The notes under the pieces are model-generated. The model worked only from the letters and a program-made list of their open reading frames with translations. It made no database searches and was not told the DNA's origin. A DNA stretch of 50,074 bases from an uncultured Clostridia bacterium (GTDB lineage Bacteria > Bacillota > Clostridia > Christensenellales > Borkfalkiaceae). The stretch spans positions 1 to 50,074 of the forward strand of contig CALWAU010000122.1 in the NCBI GenBank assembly GCA_944375795.1, in the 5' to 3' direction. The position numbers were made by a program, and so were the translations under genes. Of this stretch, positions 33,289 to 42,335 are shown one piece after another (the stretch's first letter is position 1; every line of letters begins with the position of its first letter).

Positions 33289-33317
33289 TTGCAAAATCCT
33301 CGCGTTTGGTATATAAT
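33289..33317 (+). promoter_or_regulatory. Promoter of uvrC
   Basis: TTGCAA (33289-33294) and TATAAT (33312-33317) are 17 bases apart. No LexA-type box was seen in or near it. Confidence 0.75.
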
Positions 33318-33370
33318 AATAGGGACGGAACGGGAAAGGGCGTCCGTCCGCGCCCGTCCGCCGGAGGGAT

Positions 33371-35182
33371 ATGAGCGAATTACAGGAGAAACTCAGGCTT
33401 CTGCCCGACAATCCGGGCGTATATATCATGCTGGACAGGGACGGCGTGGTCATTTACGTGGGCAAAGCGCGCGTCTTGAAAAACCGCGTGCGGCAGTATT
33501 TTCACGGCTCGGAGAAGCCGGAAAAGGTCGCGGCGATGGTGGAGCATATCGCGGATTTTTATTATATCATCACCGCCTCGGAAATCGACGCCCTCGCGCT
33601 GGAAAACAACCTGATAAAAAAGTACAAGCCGAAGTACAACATTCTCCTCAAAGACGACAAAACCTATCCGTATATCAAGGCGCACACGAAAGAGGAATTT
33701 CCGCGCTTTTCCGTCACCAGGCGCATCAAAAAGAAGGACGGAAAATATTTCGGCCCCTTCATGGGCGGCATCCGCTGCAAGGATATCCTCGACGTCGCGG
33801 CGTCCGTATACAATGTCCGCATCTGCGAAACGGCCATCGGGGCAAAACCCAAAAAACCCTGCCTCGCTTATCACCTCGGCCGCTGTCCGGCTCCGTGTGC
33901 GCATCTGTGCACAAAGGAGGAGTATGCCGTGTGCGTGAAAAAGGCGATCTCTTTTCTCGACGGCAACTATGAAGAAGCGGAAGGTATCCTGAAAGAAAAA
34001 ATGTTGTCCTTTGCCGCTGATGAGGAGTTCGAGCTCGCCATGGACTATCGGGAAAAGCTCTCGATGCTCTCCAAACTCAAACTCAAACGGATCACCGCCC
34101 TCAACCGGAACATCAATGCGGACATCATCGCCCTGAAAACCAATTATCTCTATTCCGCGGTCAATATCCTCATCACGCGGAGCGGCATCATGCAGGGCGG
34201 CAGCAATTTTGCCCTCGAGGACGCCTCCCTTTCGGACGCGGACGCGCTGACTTCGTTTATCGTGCAATATTATTCGACGCACGAAATTCCCGAGGAAATC
34301 ATCACGGCGGAATATTGCGAAAAGGAACTGCTCGAAAACTTCTTTGCCGAGCATTTCGACAAAAAGGTGGAAGTCGTGTTTGCCAAGGCGGGCGTCAAGA
34401 AAAAGCTGTTGGACATGGCGGAAAAAAACGCCGAAGAATATCTCACCAAATCCATCGACAAAATCCGCCATAAGGACGACATGACCAAAAACGCCTGCGA
34501 GCGCCTGAAACAAATCCTCGGCCTTTCCCGCTATCCCAAACGCATGGAATGTTACGATATCTCCAATATCAGCGGCGTGGACAAGGTCGGCTCGATGGTG
34601 GTCTTTTCGGACGGAGAACCGGACAGGACAAGCTACCGCCGCTTCCGGATCAGGACGGTAGAGGGCGCGGACGATTTCGCTTCCTTGCAGGAGGTGCTCC
34701 GCCGACGGCTCAAAAAGCTGGGGACGGAGGAAGAAGATCGGTTTCCCAAGCCCGACCTCATCATCATCGACGGCGGCAAGGGACAGCTCTCCTCCGTCAA
34801 GGAAATTTTCGACGAAGCGGGCGTCTCGGATATCGATCTCATTTCTCTCGCCAAAAGAGAGGAGGAAGTATTTACGCTTTCCGCTCCCGACAGCATTCTC
34901 ATCGACAAGCGGGATTACTCGCTGAAAATGCTCCAACGGATACGCGACGAGGCGCACCGTTTTGCCATTACTTATTTCCGAAGCATTCATTCCAAACGGA
35001 ATCTCGCTTCCGTACTTGCGGAAATAGAGGGCGTCGGAAAAAAGAAGCAGGTGGCGCTGATGGAGAAATTCGGCACGATAGACAAAATCATGCACGCGAG
35101 CAAAGAGGAGCTCGCCGCAACGCCCGGCATCGGTCCGGAACTGGCCGGACGAATCCGGTATTATTTCGAGGAAAAATTATGA
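33371..35182 (+). CDS. uvrC: Excinuclease ABC subunit C
   Basis: This 603-residue nuclease makes both incisions in nucleotide excision repair. The N-terminal GIY-YIG domain begins LPDNPGVYIMLD with VIYVGKA near residue 28; a cysteine cluster CLAYHLGRCPAPCAHLC lies near 157-174; a UVR domain follows near 205; the C-terminal endonuclease has YDISNISG near 394 and IIDGGKGQL near 462; two helix-hairpin-helix motifs end the protein (IEGVGKK, TPGIGPELAGRI). GGAGG lies only three bases before the ATG at 33371, which is short, but no better start is present. The HAD gene overlaps its stop (ATGA). uvrA and uvrB are not in the window. Confidence 0.97.
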   Translation: MSELQEKLRLLPDNPGVYIMLDRDGVVIYVGKARVLKNRVRQYFHGSEKPEKVAAMVEHIADFYYIITASEIDALALENNLIKKYKPKYNILLKDDKTYPYIKAHTKEEFPRFSVTRRIKKKDGKYFGPFMGGIRCKDILDVAASVYNVRICETAIGAKPKKPCLAYHLGRCPAPCAHLCTKEEYAVCVKKAISFLDGNYEEAEGILKEKMLSFAADEEFELAMDYREKLSMLSKLKLKRITALNRNINADIIALKTNYLYSAVNILITRSGIMQGGSNFALEDASLSDADALTSFIVQYYSTHEIPEEIITAEYCEKELLENFFAEHFDKKVEVVFAKAGVKKKLLDMAEKNAEEYLTKSIDKIRHKDDMTKNACERLKQILGLSRYPKRMECYDISNISGVDKVGSMVVFSDGEPDRTSYRRFRIRTVEGADDFASLQEVLRRRLKKLGTEEEDRFPKPDLIIIDGGKGQLSSVKEIFDEAGVSDIDLISLAKREEEVFTLSAPDSILIDKRDYSLKMLQRIRDEAHRFAITYFRSIHSKRNLASVLAEIEGVGKKKQVALMEKFGTIDKIMHASKEELAATPGIGPELAGRIRYYFEEKL

Positions 35183-36021
35183 CGACGAGAAAGATAAACT
35201 ATCCTCTCATCATCTCCGATTTCGACGGCACGCTGCTGCGCTCGGACGGGACGATTGCCCCCGAAACGCGGGAGGCAATCGCCGGATATGTCGCCGCGGG
35301 CGGAACGTTCGGCATCTGCACGGGACGCATGTATACCTCCATTCTTCCCCGCGCGCGGGAACTCGGGCTCAAAGGGCCGGTCGCTTCCTATCAGGGGTCC
35401 GTCATCGCGGACATCGAAAGCGGAAAGCTTCTGGTCGACGGATACATTCCCGCGGAGGACGCCGCGGAAATCTGCCGCGTCTTTGAATCGATGGATCTGC
35501 ACATCCACCTCTACGAGCTGGAACATTTCTACGCCAACAGGTGGGACGAGGCATTGGCCGATTATGAACGGGTCTGCAACGTCAAAGGCGAAGTGGTCGA
35601 AACCGAGCCGCTCTCCGCATTCGTATTGCGCAAAAGGCCGAAGATCCGCAAGGTGCTCGCCATGGTGACGGCGGAAGAAAAGCAAAGGGTATACCGCAAG
35701 GCGGCAGAACTGCTCGGCGACAAATTTTACGTGACGTACAGCGCCGCCTTTCTCGTGGAAGTGACGAGTAAAACTTACTCCAAGGGAACGGCCGTCCGAT
35801 TTATGGCGGAGCATTACCGCGTCCCCGCGGAAAAGACGATCGCCGTCGGCGACAGCCTCAACGATTTGCCCATGCTGGAAGAAGCGGGCCTGGGGCTGGC
35901 GGTAAAAAACGCCGATCGGGCGTTAAAGGACAAAATTCGGGTCTTCCCTTATACCAACGACGAAAACGCCGTCGGCAGAATCATTTCCGCTTACGGCTTT
36001 ACCGGTGAAAAAGATGAATGA
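35179..36021 (+). CDS. Cof-type HAD phosphatase
   Basis: This 280-residue cytoplasmic phosphatase of the Cof/YbjI-like type II cap group has motif I ISDFDGTLL near residue 12, a motif II threonine in CTGRMY near 45, the motif III lysine in SKGTAVRF near 200 and motif IV GDSLNDLPMLE near 223. The inserted cap domain lies between about 85 and 185. Relatives act on sugar phosphates, nucleotides or flavin precursors; the substrate is not predictable. The ATG overlaps the uvrC stop. The hprK start lies inside its last codons, so uvrC, this gene and hprK are coupled. Confidence 0.9.
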   Translation: MTTRKINYPLIISDFDGTLLRSDGTIAPETREAIAGYVAAGGTFGICTGRMYTSILPRARELGLKGPVASYQGSVIADIESGKLLVDGYIPAEDAAEICRVFESMDLHIHLYELEHFYANRWDEALADYERVCNVKGEVVETEPLSAFVLRKRPKIRKVLAMVTAEEKQRVYRKAAELLGDKFYVTYSAAFLVEVTSKTYSKGTAVRFMAEHYRVPAEKTIAVGDSLNDLPMLEEAGLGLAVKNADRALKDKIRVFPYTNDENAVGRIISAYGFTGEKDE

Positions 36022-36934
36022 ACGCGTAACGGAAAGCGTGATGCTCGACAAGCTCGCTTCCGAACTCAATCTGGAAATCATTTATACGGGAAGGGGGGTC
36101 GTGACCCTTTCCAGCATGAGCGTGGAACGCCCCGGCTTGCAGCTCGCGGGCTTTTTCAGCTATTTCGATCCGCGACGCATCATGGTGCTCGGGCTTTCGG
36201 AGCACGAATATCTGCGCTCCTTTTCCCCGCAGGAAAGAAAGGAAAAACTTTCGCATCTGTTCGAGTACGGCGAGGTACCGTGCATCATTTTAAGCCGCGA
36301 CCTTCCCGCCCTGCCCGAATTGATGGAAGCGGTGCGCGCCGCTTCCTGCCCGCTCTTCCGCAGCCATAAGGTCACTACCGACCTGATGAGCGATTTGTAT
36401 ATCTATCTCAATCGCGCGCTGGCGCCCTCCACCACCGAACACGGCGTTTTAATGGAGGTTTTCGGCGTGGGCATGCTCCTCACCGGAAAGAGCGGCGTGG
36501 GCAAAAGCGAGACGGCGATGGAGCTCATCAAACGCGGACATCGGCTGATTGCGGACGACAGCGTCATCATCAAGGATATTGCCAACGAGCTATACGGCAC
36601 CGCGCCCGACATCATCCGCTATTTCATGGAGCTGCGCGGCATCGGCATCATCAATGTCAAAAGCATGTACGGTTCGGGCTCTGTCCTGAACGAAAAGAAA
36701 ATCGAAATCGTCATCCAGCTGGAAAATTGGCAGCAGGGAAAAGAGTACGACAGAATGGGGGATTCGTCCGCTTTTGCCGAATATCTCGGCATCAAAATTC
36801 CCAAGCTGACCATTCCCGTAAGCCCGGGAAGAAACCTCGCCATCATCATCGAGGTCGCCGCCAGAAATTTCCGCTTGAAAAGCATGGGTTACGACGCCTC
36901 GCAGGAGCTGATCACGCGCAGCATCGGGCGTTGA
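36014..36934 (+). CDS. hprK: HPr kinase/phosphorylase
   Basis: This 306-residue enzyme phosphorylates and dephosphorylates Ser46 of HPr, linking sugar uptake to carbon catabolite control in Gram-positive bacteria. The Walker A motif GKSGVGKSE starts at residue 158, and the HprK signature ELRGIGIINVKSMYG lies near 210. The N-terminal domain (about 1-125) has the usual fold. The start is ATG 36014, overlapping the HAD gene by eight bases; a GTG at 36005 in the same frame is equally possible, and neither has a clear ribosome binding site. HPr and CcpA are not in the window. Its presence supports a Bacillota origin. Confidence 0.95.
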   Translation: MNERVTESVMLDKLASELNLEIIYTGRGVVTLSSMSVERPGLQLAGFFSYFDPRRIMVLGLSEHEYLRSFSPQERKEKLSHLFEYGEVPCIILSRDLPALPELMEAVRAASCPLFRSHKVTTDLMSDLYIYLNRALAPSTTEHGVLMEVFGVGMLLTGKSGVGKSETAMELIKRGHRLIADDSVIIKDIANELYGTAPDIIRYFMELRGIGIINVKSMYGSGSVLNEKKIEIVIQLENWQQGKEYDRMGDSSAFAEYLGIKIPKLTIPVSPGRNLAIIIEVAARNFRLKSMGYDASQELITRSIGR

Positions 36935-36960
36935 CCGCCGACTACTATGTCTGAAATAAT
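36931..36960 (+). promoter_or_regulatory. Candidate promoter of the U32 gene
   Basis: TTGACC (36931-36936, overlapping the hprK stop) and AATAAT (36955-36960) are 18 bases apart. The repeated motif copies at 36945 and 36963 cover the -10 and the start point. Confidence 0.4.
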
Positions 36961-37004
36961 AGCTACGTCTGACAAAATACAGGCAAAAACCATGTCTGAA
37001 ATAC
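36945..37004 (+). repeat. Array A of a CTATGTC-type palindromic motif
   Basis: Three copies related to CTATGTCWGACATAG lie at 36945-36959 (CTATGTCTGAAATAA), 36963-36977 (CTACGTCTGACAAAA) and 36990-37004 (CCATGTCTGAAATAC), with steps of 18 and 27 bases. A similar array lies at 42185-42246. Confidence 0.55.
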
Positions 37005-39208
37005 TCGCTCCCGCGGGCGATCGGGTTTGCGCGCAAAGCGCCGTCGATGCGGGCGCCGATGCCATTTATTTGGGATACAGTCAATTTTCCGCGCGCGCTT
37101 CCGCCGGCAATTTCGACGGGGACGGACTGCACGAAATAATGGAAAGCGCGCATTTTTCGGGCGTAAAAGTATACGTTGCGATGAATACGCTGATAAAGCA
37201 GAGGGAATCGGCCGATTTTCTCCAAACGCTGGAACATGTGTGGGAAACGGGTGCGGACGCGATTATTATGCAAGACATATTACTCGGCCGATACATTCAT
37301 CGCCTTCGGCCGGATATCCGCCTTCATCTTTCCACACAGGCGGGCGTGTGTAACGTATACGGTGCGGAATTTGCCAAAGAATGCGGCTTTTCGCGCGCCA
37401 TTCTCGCGCGGGAAACGCCTTTATCGGAAATCCGGAAAATCTCCGAAGTTCTCGAAACGGAGGCATTCGTGCAGGGGGCGCTGTGCACCTGTTTTTCCGG
37501 GCAGTGCTACTTTTCCTCCTTTGCGGGAGGAAACAGCGGCAACCGCGGCCGATGCAAACAGCCCTGCCGCAAGCGCTATTCCTTTGACAGGGAGGGTTTT
37601 GAGGGGTTCGCGTATGCGCTTTCTCCCTCCGACCTCTGCGTGGGAGAACGCATCGGAGAACTGCGCCGTGCGGGCGTCTCTTCCTTCAAAATAGAAGGTC
37701 GGATGCGGCGGGCGGAATACGTGGCTGCCGCCGTTCGCTATTACCGCGCTCTGTCGGACGGGGCGGAGAAAGGAGTGCTTTCCGGACGTTTTTCCGATTT
37801 GCGCAGAGCGTATAACCGCGGCGACTATACAAGAGGCCTCGCCTTCGGACAGACTTCCGATTTTCTTTCCCGACAGGTGCAGGGGCACATCGGAGAAAGG
37901 GTGGGCGTGATTGCCGGCGACCGCGGAAAGGACGAGAAAAAATTTCCGGGAGAGTATTTCGTAAAAAGCAATTTCAGGCCCGAAAGCGGAGACGCCTTTA
38001 AGATTTTGCGGGACGGTAGGGAGGCGGGCGGCGCGCGGTTTGTCCGTCCGGCAAAAGCGGGCTTCCATATCGCTTCGTCTGTCCGCCTGCGCATCGGAGA
38101 CGAGGTTTTCGTCACCACCGACCGAGCCGCGGGAAGGCGGGCTCTTTCGGAAAAAAGAACGCTTCCGGCGGCACTGTCCCTCGATTTTCGGGAAGGACGG
38201 TGCGCAGGGGCGACGCTTTCCGGCGGGGGGACGGAAATTTCTCTGCAAACGGAAGAACCGCTCGAAGGTGCGGAAAATTCTCCCCTGACGGTGGAGGAAC
38301 TGAAAAACTGCTTTCTCAAAACGGACGGAATCCCGCTCGATATCCGCTTTTCGGAAATCCGTCTCGGAAACGTATTTCTCGCAAAATCCCGCCTCAACGC
38401 TTTCCGCCGAAAACTCTATGAAAAGTTTTTCCGCGCCCGTGCCGCTTCGGCACGAAAGCCTCAAACGCCGCTCGTTCCGCCTTCTTTGCCCGACGCGTAT
38501 GCCGGAAAAAACCAAAAGCGCGCGGCGATTTTTTCTTCCCGAACGTTCGACGCCGCCCGTACGGATATCGCGGACATCGTCGTTTTCAAACCCGACAGCT
38601 ATGCAAAGCCGCTGCCCGATTCCTTTATAGACGGCACCTTTGAAAAATATCTCTACCTGCCCGCCTATGCCGTGAAGGCGGATACCGACCGCATCGCGGA
38701 GCTGGTGCGGCAGAACGCCCTGGACGGCATATATGCCGAAAATTACGGCGGGGCGGTCCTCGCACGGCATATCGGCTGCAAGCTGTTTGCGGGCACGGGT
38801 TTCAATCTGACGAATGCCGCCGCAATCGGCGAGCTTCTCCGGGAGCCCGGCCTCCGCTATCTGGCCCTTTCCAAGGAACTCGACGAACGGGAACAGAAAG
38901 AATTGTCGGGCGCAAACGCCTTTGTCCTGACGGGCGGGGGGATAAAGCTGATGGATTTATGTTACTGTCCGTTCGGAAAAAGCTGTTCTTCCTGCGACCG
39001 GAAAGCCGTCTATCGTATGACGGACGAAGCGGGCCGGGTCTTTCCCGTCCGCCGTTTTGTCGGCGGGGCGGGGGACTGCCGTTTTGAAATCTATAACTGC
39101 GCCGACCTTTCGGAAACCGCCGACGCCCCGTCGGGACGGCTCGTCGACTGCACCCTGCCGCCGCTCGCGGAAAAGACCTCGGGACACCGCTATAAAAGCG
39201 TATTGTAA
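36992..39208 (+). CDS. U32-family protein (RlhA-like)
   Basis: This large protein (738 residues from ATG 36992) belongs to the peptidase U32 group. Characterised members with this architecture, such as RlhA, hydroxylate a cytidine of 23S rRNA; others were called collagenases. The N-terminal barrel begins SEILAPAGDR and GADAIYLGY; the signature cysteines are in ALCTCFSGQCYFSS (near 165-178) and GRCKQPCRKRY (near 188), likely holding an iron-sulphur cluster. A DUF3656-like middle and a C-terminal region with CYCPFGKSCSSCDRK (near 650) follow. An in-frame ATG at 36947 would add MSEIIATSDKIQAKT, which repeats the start of the protein. Neither start has a ribosome binding site. The shorter form matches the family better. 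Confidence 0.88.
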   Translation: MSEILAPAGDRVCAQSAVDAGADAIYLGYSQFSARASAGNFDGDGLHEIMESAHFSGVKVYVAMNTLIKQRESADFLQTLEHVWETGADAIIMQDILLGRYIHRLRPDIRLHLSTQAGVCNVYGAEFAKECGFSRAILARETPLSEIRKISEVLETEAFVQGALCTCFSGQCYFSSFAGGNSGNRGRCKQPCRKRYSFDREGFEGFAYALSPSDLCVGERIGELRRAGVSSFKIEGRMRRAEYVAAAVRYYRALSDGAEKGVLSGRFSDLRRAYNRGDYTRGLAFGQTSDFLSRQVQGHIGERVGVIAGDRGKDEKKFPGEYFVKSNFRPESGDAFKILRDGREAGGARFVRPAKAGFHIASSVRLRIGDEVFVTTDRAAGRRALSEKRTLPAALSLDFREGRCAGATLSGGGTEISLQTEEPLEGAENSPLTVEELKNCFLKTDGIPLDIRFSEIRLGNVFLAKSRLNAFRRKLYEKFFRARAASARKPQTPLVPPSLPDAYAGKNQKRAAIFSSRTFDAARTDIADIVVFKPDSYAKPLPDSFIDGTFEKYLYLPAYAVKADTDRIAELVRQNALDGIYAENYGGAVLARHIGCKLFAGTGFNLTNAAAIGELLREPGLRYLALSKELDEREQKELSGANAFVLTGGGIKLMDLCYCPFGKSCSSCDRKAVYRMTDEAGRVFPVRRFVGGAGDCRFEIYNCADLSETADAPSGRLVDCTLPPLAEKTSGHRYKSVL

Positions 39209-39229
39209 TTTATCCTTTCCATCGATATC

Positions 39230-41635
39230 ATGAACGCAAAAGCCATCGAAAAAACTGAACTCAATAAAATTCTCGGACTCGTATCCGAATACGCCGTATT
39301 GGACGGCACCCGGGAGAAGCTGAAAAATTTGCAGCCCGCCTCGGGGATCGCCGCCGTCAGGCGCAGTCTGGCGCTCACGGACGAATGCACGAAGCTCCTG
39401 TTCACCTACGGCGTCGGGAAAATCGAATACTTTCCGCCTTTCGCGGACGAAATCGAACGGGCCAAAAAAGGCTCGGCGCTCTCCTGCGGGGAACTGCTTT
39501 CCGTGGGCAATCTTCTGCACGCCGCCCGCGTGGCGCACGGCGGCATTTCGTCCGTAACCGACGATTCCGTCCAAAAAATACGCGAGATCGCGGATAATCT
39601 CTATTACGATACCGCCCTCGAGGAGGACATCTCTTCAAAGATCCTCAACGACTCCGAGGTATCCGACTACGCCAGCGACAGGCTGTATACCATCCGACGG
39701 GAGATCCGTGCGCTGAACGAGCGCATCCGCACCCGGCTGTCGGAATATCTGACGGGGGAGGAGGGGAAATATCTGCAGGACGGCATCATCACGATGCGGG
39801 ACAACCGCTACGTCCTGCCCGTCCGCGCGGAATACAAACGCAATATCAAGGGCTTCATTCACGACCGCTCGGCGAGCGGCGCCACCTTTTTCATCGAGCC
39901 CGAACAAATTCTCGAAATGAACAACGAGCTCCGCTCTCTCGCCATCGACGAAAAGGAGGAAGTGGAGCGCATTCTCGGCGAACTTTCCCGCCGCGCGGGG
40001 TTCATGGGAGACGATCTGCTCCGCGATATCGAAATTCTGGAAGAGTTGGACGGGTGCTATGCGCGCGCGGAATACTGTTACAAACTCGCCTGCGTCCGCC
40101 CCGAGGTCAACGACCGCGGAATCGTCTCTTTCGAGCAGGGACGCCACCCTCTCATCGACCGCAAAAAGGTCGTCCCCGTAAGCCTGTCTCTGGGAAAGGA
40201 TTACCGCTTCCTGCTCATCAGCGGCCCCAATACGGGCGGAAAGACGGTGACGCTGAAAATGGTGGGGCTGTTCTGTCTCATGGCGATGTGCGGGCTGTTC
40301 GTCCCCGCGCGGCGGGCGGAAATTTCGGTGTTCGACGAAATTTACTGCGACGTCGGCGACGCGCAAAGCATCGAAGAAAATCTGTCCACCTTTTCCTCCC
40401 ATATCTCCAACATCGTGGAAATCGTCGGAAAGGCAAACGAAAAAAGCCTCGTGCTCATCGACGAGCTGGGAGGCGGCACGGACCCGGACGAGGGGCAGGC
40501 CCTCGCCGAAGCCATCGTTTCCTACCTTCTGAAAACGGGCTGTACGGGCGTGGTGACCACCCACTATTCCGCGCTCAAAGAATTCGCTTTTTCCACGAAA
40601 GGAATCGAAAACGCCTGCATGGAATTCGATTCGGATACCTTGCAGCCCCTGTACGTCATACGGATTGGCCTTCCCGGCTCGAGCAACGCGCTCGCCATTT
40701 CCCGGCGGCTGGGACTGAAAGAGGAAATCCTCCGCGACGCGATGAGCCACCTCTCGGAAGGCGCCCAAACTTTTGAAAACATCGTCCGCAGTGCCGAGGA
40801 AAGCCGTATTCGCGCGGACGAAACGCTCAGGGAAACCGCGCGCCTGAAGGCGGAATGGGAAGAAAAGCTCAAGGCCCTGGACGAAGAAAGAGAACGGGTG
40901 CGCAAAGAGAAAGAAAAACTCTCCGTCACCGCGCGTGCGGAAACCCGCCGCATCATCAACGAACGGACCGCCGAGGCGGAGGAGCTGCTCGGGGAAATCG
41001 AGAAAATCTTTGAAAAGGAAACGATTTCGGAATCCGACCTCATTCGGGCGCGGACGCTGAAAAACAAATTGTCGGACAAAGCGTACGCTGCGGAGGGCGA
41101 AGAACCCGTCCGCCCGCAGTACGTCCCCGCCTCTGCCGACAAGTTGAAGGAGGGGGACAGAGTGTTCGTCCGCAGTACCGGACAGGAGGGCGTGGTCCAG
41201 GCCGTGCGGAGGCAAAAGGGGGAAGCGGAGATCTTGTGCGGCAGCATTCGCATCCGCGCAAAAATTTCCGATCTGTCCGCATTAATTTCCGCTCCCGATG
41301 CACACAATACGAAAAGGACGGGCGCAAAAAGCGGCTCCGGAAAAAGGGCGGACAACGTGCAGGTCGCCAAGAATCTCGCCCCCAAGCCCATGCCTTCGCT
41401 GGAACTCAACGTCATCGGCAAAACCGTCCAGGAGGCTTTGCCCGACGTGGAGGCCTTTCTCGATGCGGCGGTGCTCGCCAATCTCGAGGAGGTCCGCATC
41501 GTCCACGGCGTGGGGACGGGCAAGCTCCGCGCGGGGATTCACGACTTCCTGAAAAAACAGAAAAACGTCGCAGAATTCCGCCTCGGTAAATACGGGGAAG
41601 GGGAGACGGGCGTCACGATAGTGAAAATCAAATGA
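39230..41635 (+). CDS. mutS2: Endonuclease MutS2 (ribosome-collision factor)
   Basis: This 801-residue MutS-fold ATPase suppresses recombination in some bacteria and splits collided ribosomes in Bacillus. Core domains occupy about 1-500: the Walker A GPNTGGKT near residue 332, Walker B LVLIDELGGGTDP near 408 and the TTHYSALK switch near 443. A long coiled coil follows (about 510-620), then a KOW-like region, and a C-terminal Smr domain (about 725-801) with HGVGTGKLR intact. The Smr LDLRG-type motif reads LNVIG, so the nuclease site may be altered, although related Clostridial proteins may share this. The start at 39230 has no ribosome binding site and lies 21 bases after the U32 gene. Confidence 0.95.
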   Translation: MNAKAIEKTELNKILGLVSEYAVLDGTREKLKNLQPASGIAAVRRSLALTDECTKLLFTYGVGKIEYFPPFADEIERAKKGSALSCGELLSVGNLLHAARVAHGGISSVTDDSVQKIREIADNLYYDTALEEDISSKILNDSEVSDYASDRLYTIRREIRALNERIRTRLSEYLTGEEGKYLQDGIITMRDNRYVLPVRAEYKRNIKGFIHDRSASGATFFIEPEQILEMNNELRSLAIDEKEEVERILGELSRRAGFMGDDLLRDIEILEELDGCYARAEYCYKLACVRPEVNDRGIVSFEQGRHPLIDRKKVVPVSLSLGKDYRFLLISGPNTGGKTVTLKMVGLFCLMAMCGLFVPARRAEISVFDEIYCDVGDAQSIEENLSTFSSHISNIVEIVGKANEKSLVLIDELGGGTDPDEGQALAEAIVSYLLKTGCTGVVTTHYSALKEFAFSTKGIENACMEFDSDTLQPLYVIRIGLPGSSNALAISRRLGLKEEILRDAMSHLSEGAQTFENIVRSAEESRIRADETLRETARLKAEWEEKLKALDEERERVRKEKEKLSVTARAETRRIINERTAEAEELLGEIEKIFEKETISESDLIRARTLKNKLSDKAYAAEGEEPVRPQYVPASADKLKEGDRVFVRSTGQEGVVQAVRRQKGEAEILCGSIRIRAKISDLSALISAPDAHNTKRTGAKSGSGKRADNVQVAKNLAPKPMPSLELNVIGKTVQEALPDVEAFLDAAVLANLEEVRIVHGVGTGKLRAGIHDFLKKQKNVAEFRLGKYGEGETGVTIVKIK

Positions 41636-41645
41636 GGAAAACGGT

Positions 41646-42182
41646 ATGCAACACAAATGCAAAGTGACGGTAATCGATAAAAAGCTCTTTCCGGAGCTGC
41701 AGGTCAAATATCTCGCCGATCCGGCTTCGGGAGTCTGTCCCTTTTACGAGGTGGGCCAGGAATTTGTTTTCGAGCGTTACGGCGGCAAGGACGATTTCTG
41801 GCGGGAGGGCAACGGTACGCAATGCGCCGAGGCCTGGGACTGTATCAGCCGCTATATCTATACGGCTCTGCAGGGCGGCGCCGTCATGCGCGGCTGGACC
41901 AACGACGAGCGGTTGATGATCGCCTGCTGTAACGACGGCACCCGCCCCGTCGTCTTTCGCATCGAGCGGATCGACTATAAAGCGGTGTATTGCTCCGCCG
42001 TCGGAAACGAATCCGCCGAAAAGAACTTTGCTTCCGCGCTTTCCGAATATAATGCCGTCCGCAAAACGGCTTTCGACAGAGACCGCGGCTTCGCGGAAAT
42101 CATTCTCGATAAAGCGCTTTCCGACGCGGATATCCTCGCCGCAGCGAAACGCTGCGGCATCGCCGTGACGAAAATCGATTAG
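41646..42182 (+). CDS. TIGR04076 family protein
   Basis: This 178-residue protein has an N-terminal region typical of TIGR04076: CKVTVIDKKLFPEL, GVCPFYEVGQEFVFE, AEAWDCISRYIYTALQGG, MIACCNDGTRPVVFRIERID (about residues 5-110). The family is small, cysteine-containing, common in anaerobes and uncharacterised. About 65 extra residues follow, with no family I know. GAGG lies nine bases before the ATG, at the end of mutS2, so the genes are probably cotranscribed. No signal or membrane segment is present. Confidence 0.8.
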   Translation: MQHKCKVTVIDKKLFPELQVKYLADPASGVCPFYEVGQEFVFERYGGKDDFWREGNGTQCAEAWDCISRYIYTALQGGAVMRGWTNDERLMIACCNDGTRPVVFRIERIDYKAVYCSAVGNESAEKNFASALSEYNAVRKTAFDRDRGFAEIILDKALSDADILAAAKRCGIAVTKID

Positions 42183-42184
42183 AA

Positions 42185-42246
42185 CTATGCCAGACAAAAT
42201 AATAATGCGTGACATAGCATATGCGACTTGTTTATGTCAGACATAG
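42185..42246 (+). repeat. Array B of a CTATGTC-type palindromic motif
   Basis: Copies lie at 42185-42199 (CTATGCCAGACAAAA), 42203-42217 (TAATGCGTGACATAG, degenerate) and 42232-42246 (TTATGTCAGACATAG, containing the perfect palindrome TATGTC-A-GACATA). The steps of 18 and 29 bases resemble those of array A. The array fills the start of the spacer before ylxY. Confidence 0.55.
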
Positions 42247-42335
42247 ATTGCGGGAGGGATGGCGGCAGGCGGACGTGCATAAACGGAGGCCTCGGAAAAT
42301 AAGATAATACGGAATCTTTTTTCGAGGTGACCGTT

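Noticed and set aside
42187..42246. A 19-codon frame MPDKIIMRDIAYATCLCQT
   Set aside because: It has no ribosome binding site and coincides with the motif array.
42242..42249. Sigma-E-like -10 CATAGATT before ylxY
   Set aside because: The only matching -35 (GCATATG at 42217) is 18 bases away, too far, and the bases are better explained by the palindrome.
42327..42335. GTG 42327 as the ylxY start
   Set aside because: It overlaps the GAGGTGA ribosome binding site that serves TTG 42336.
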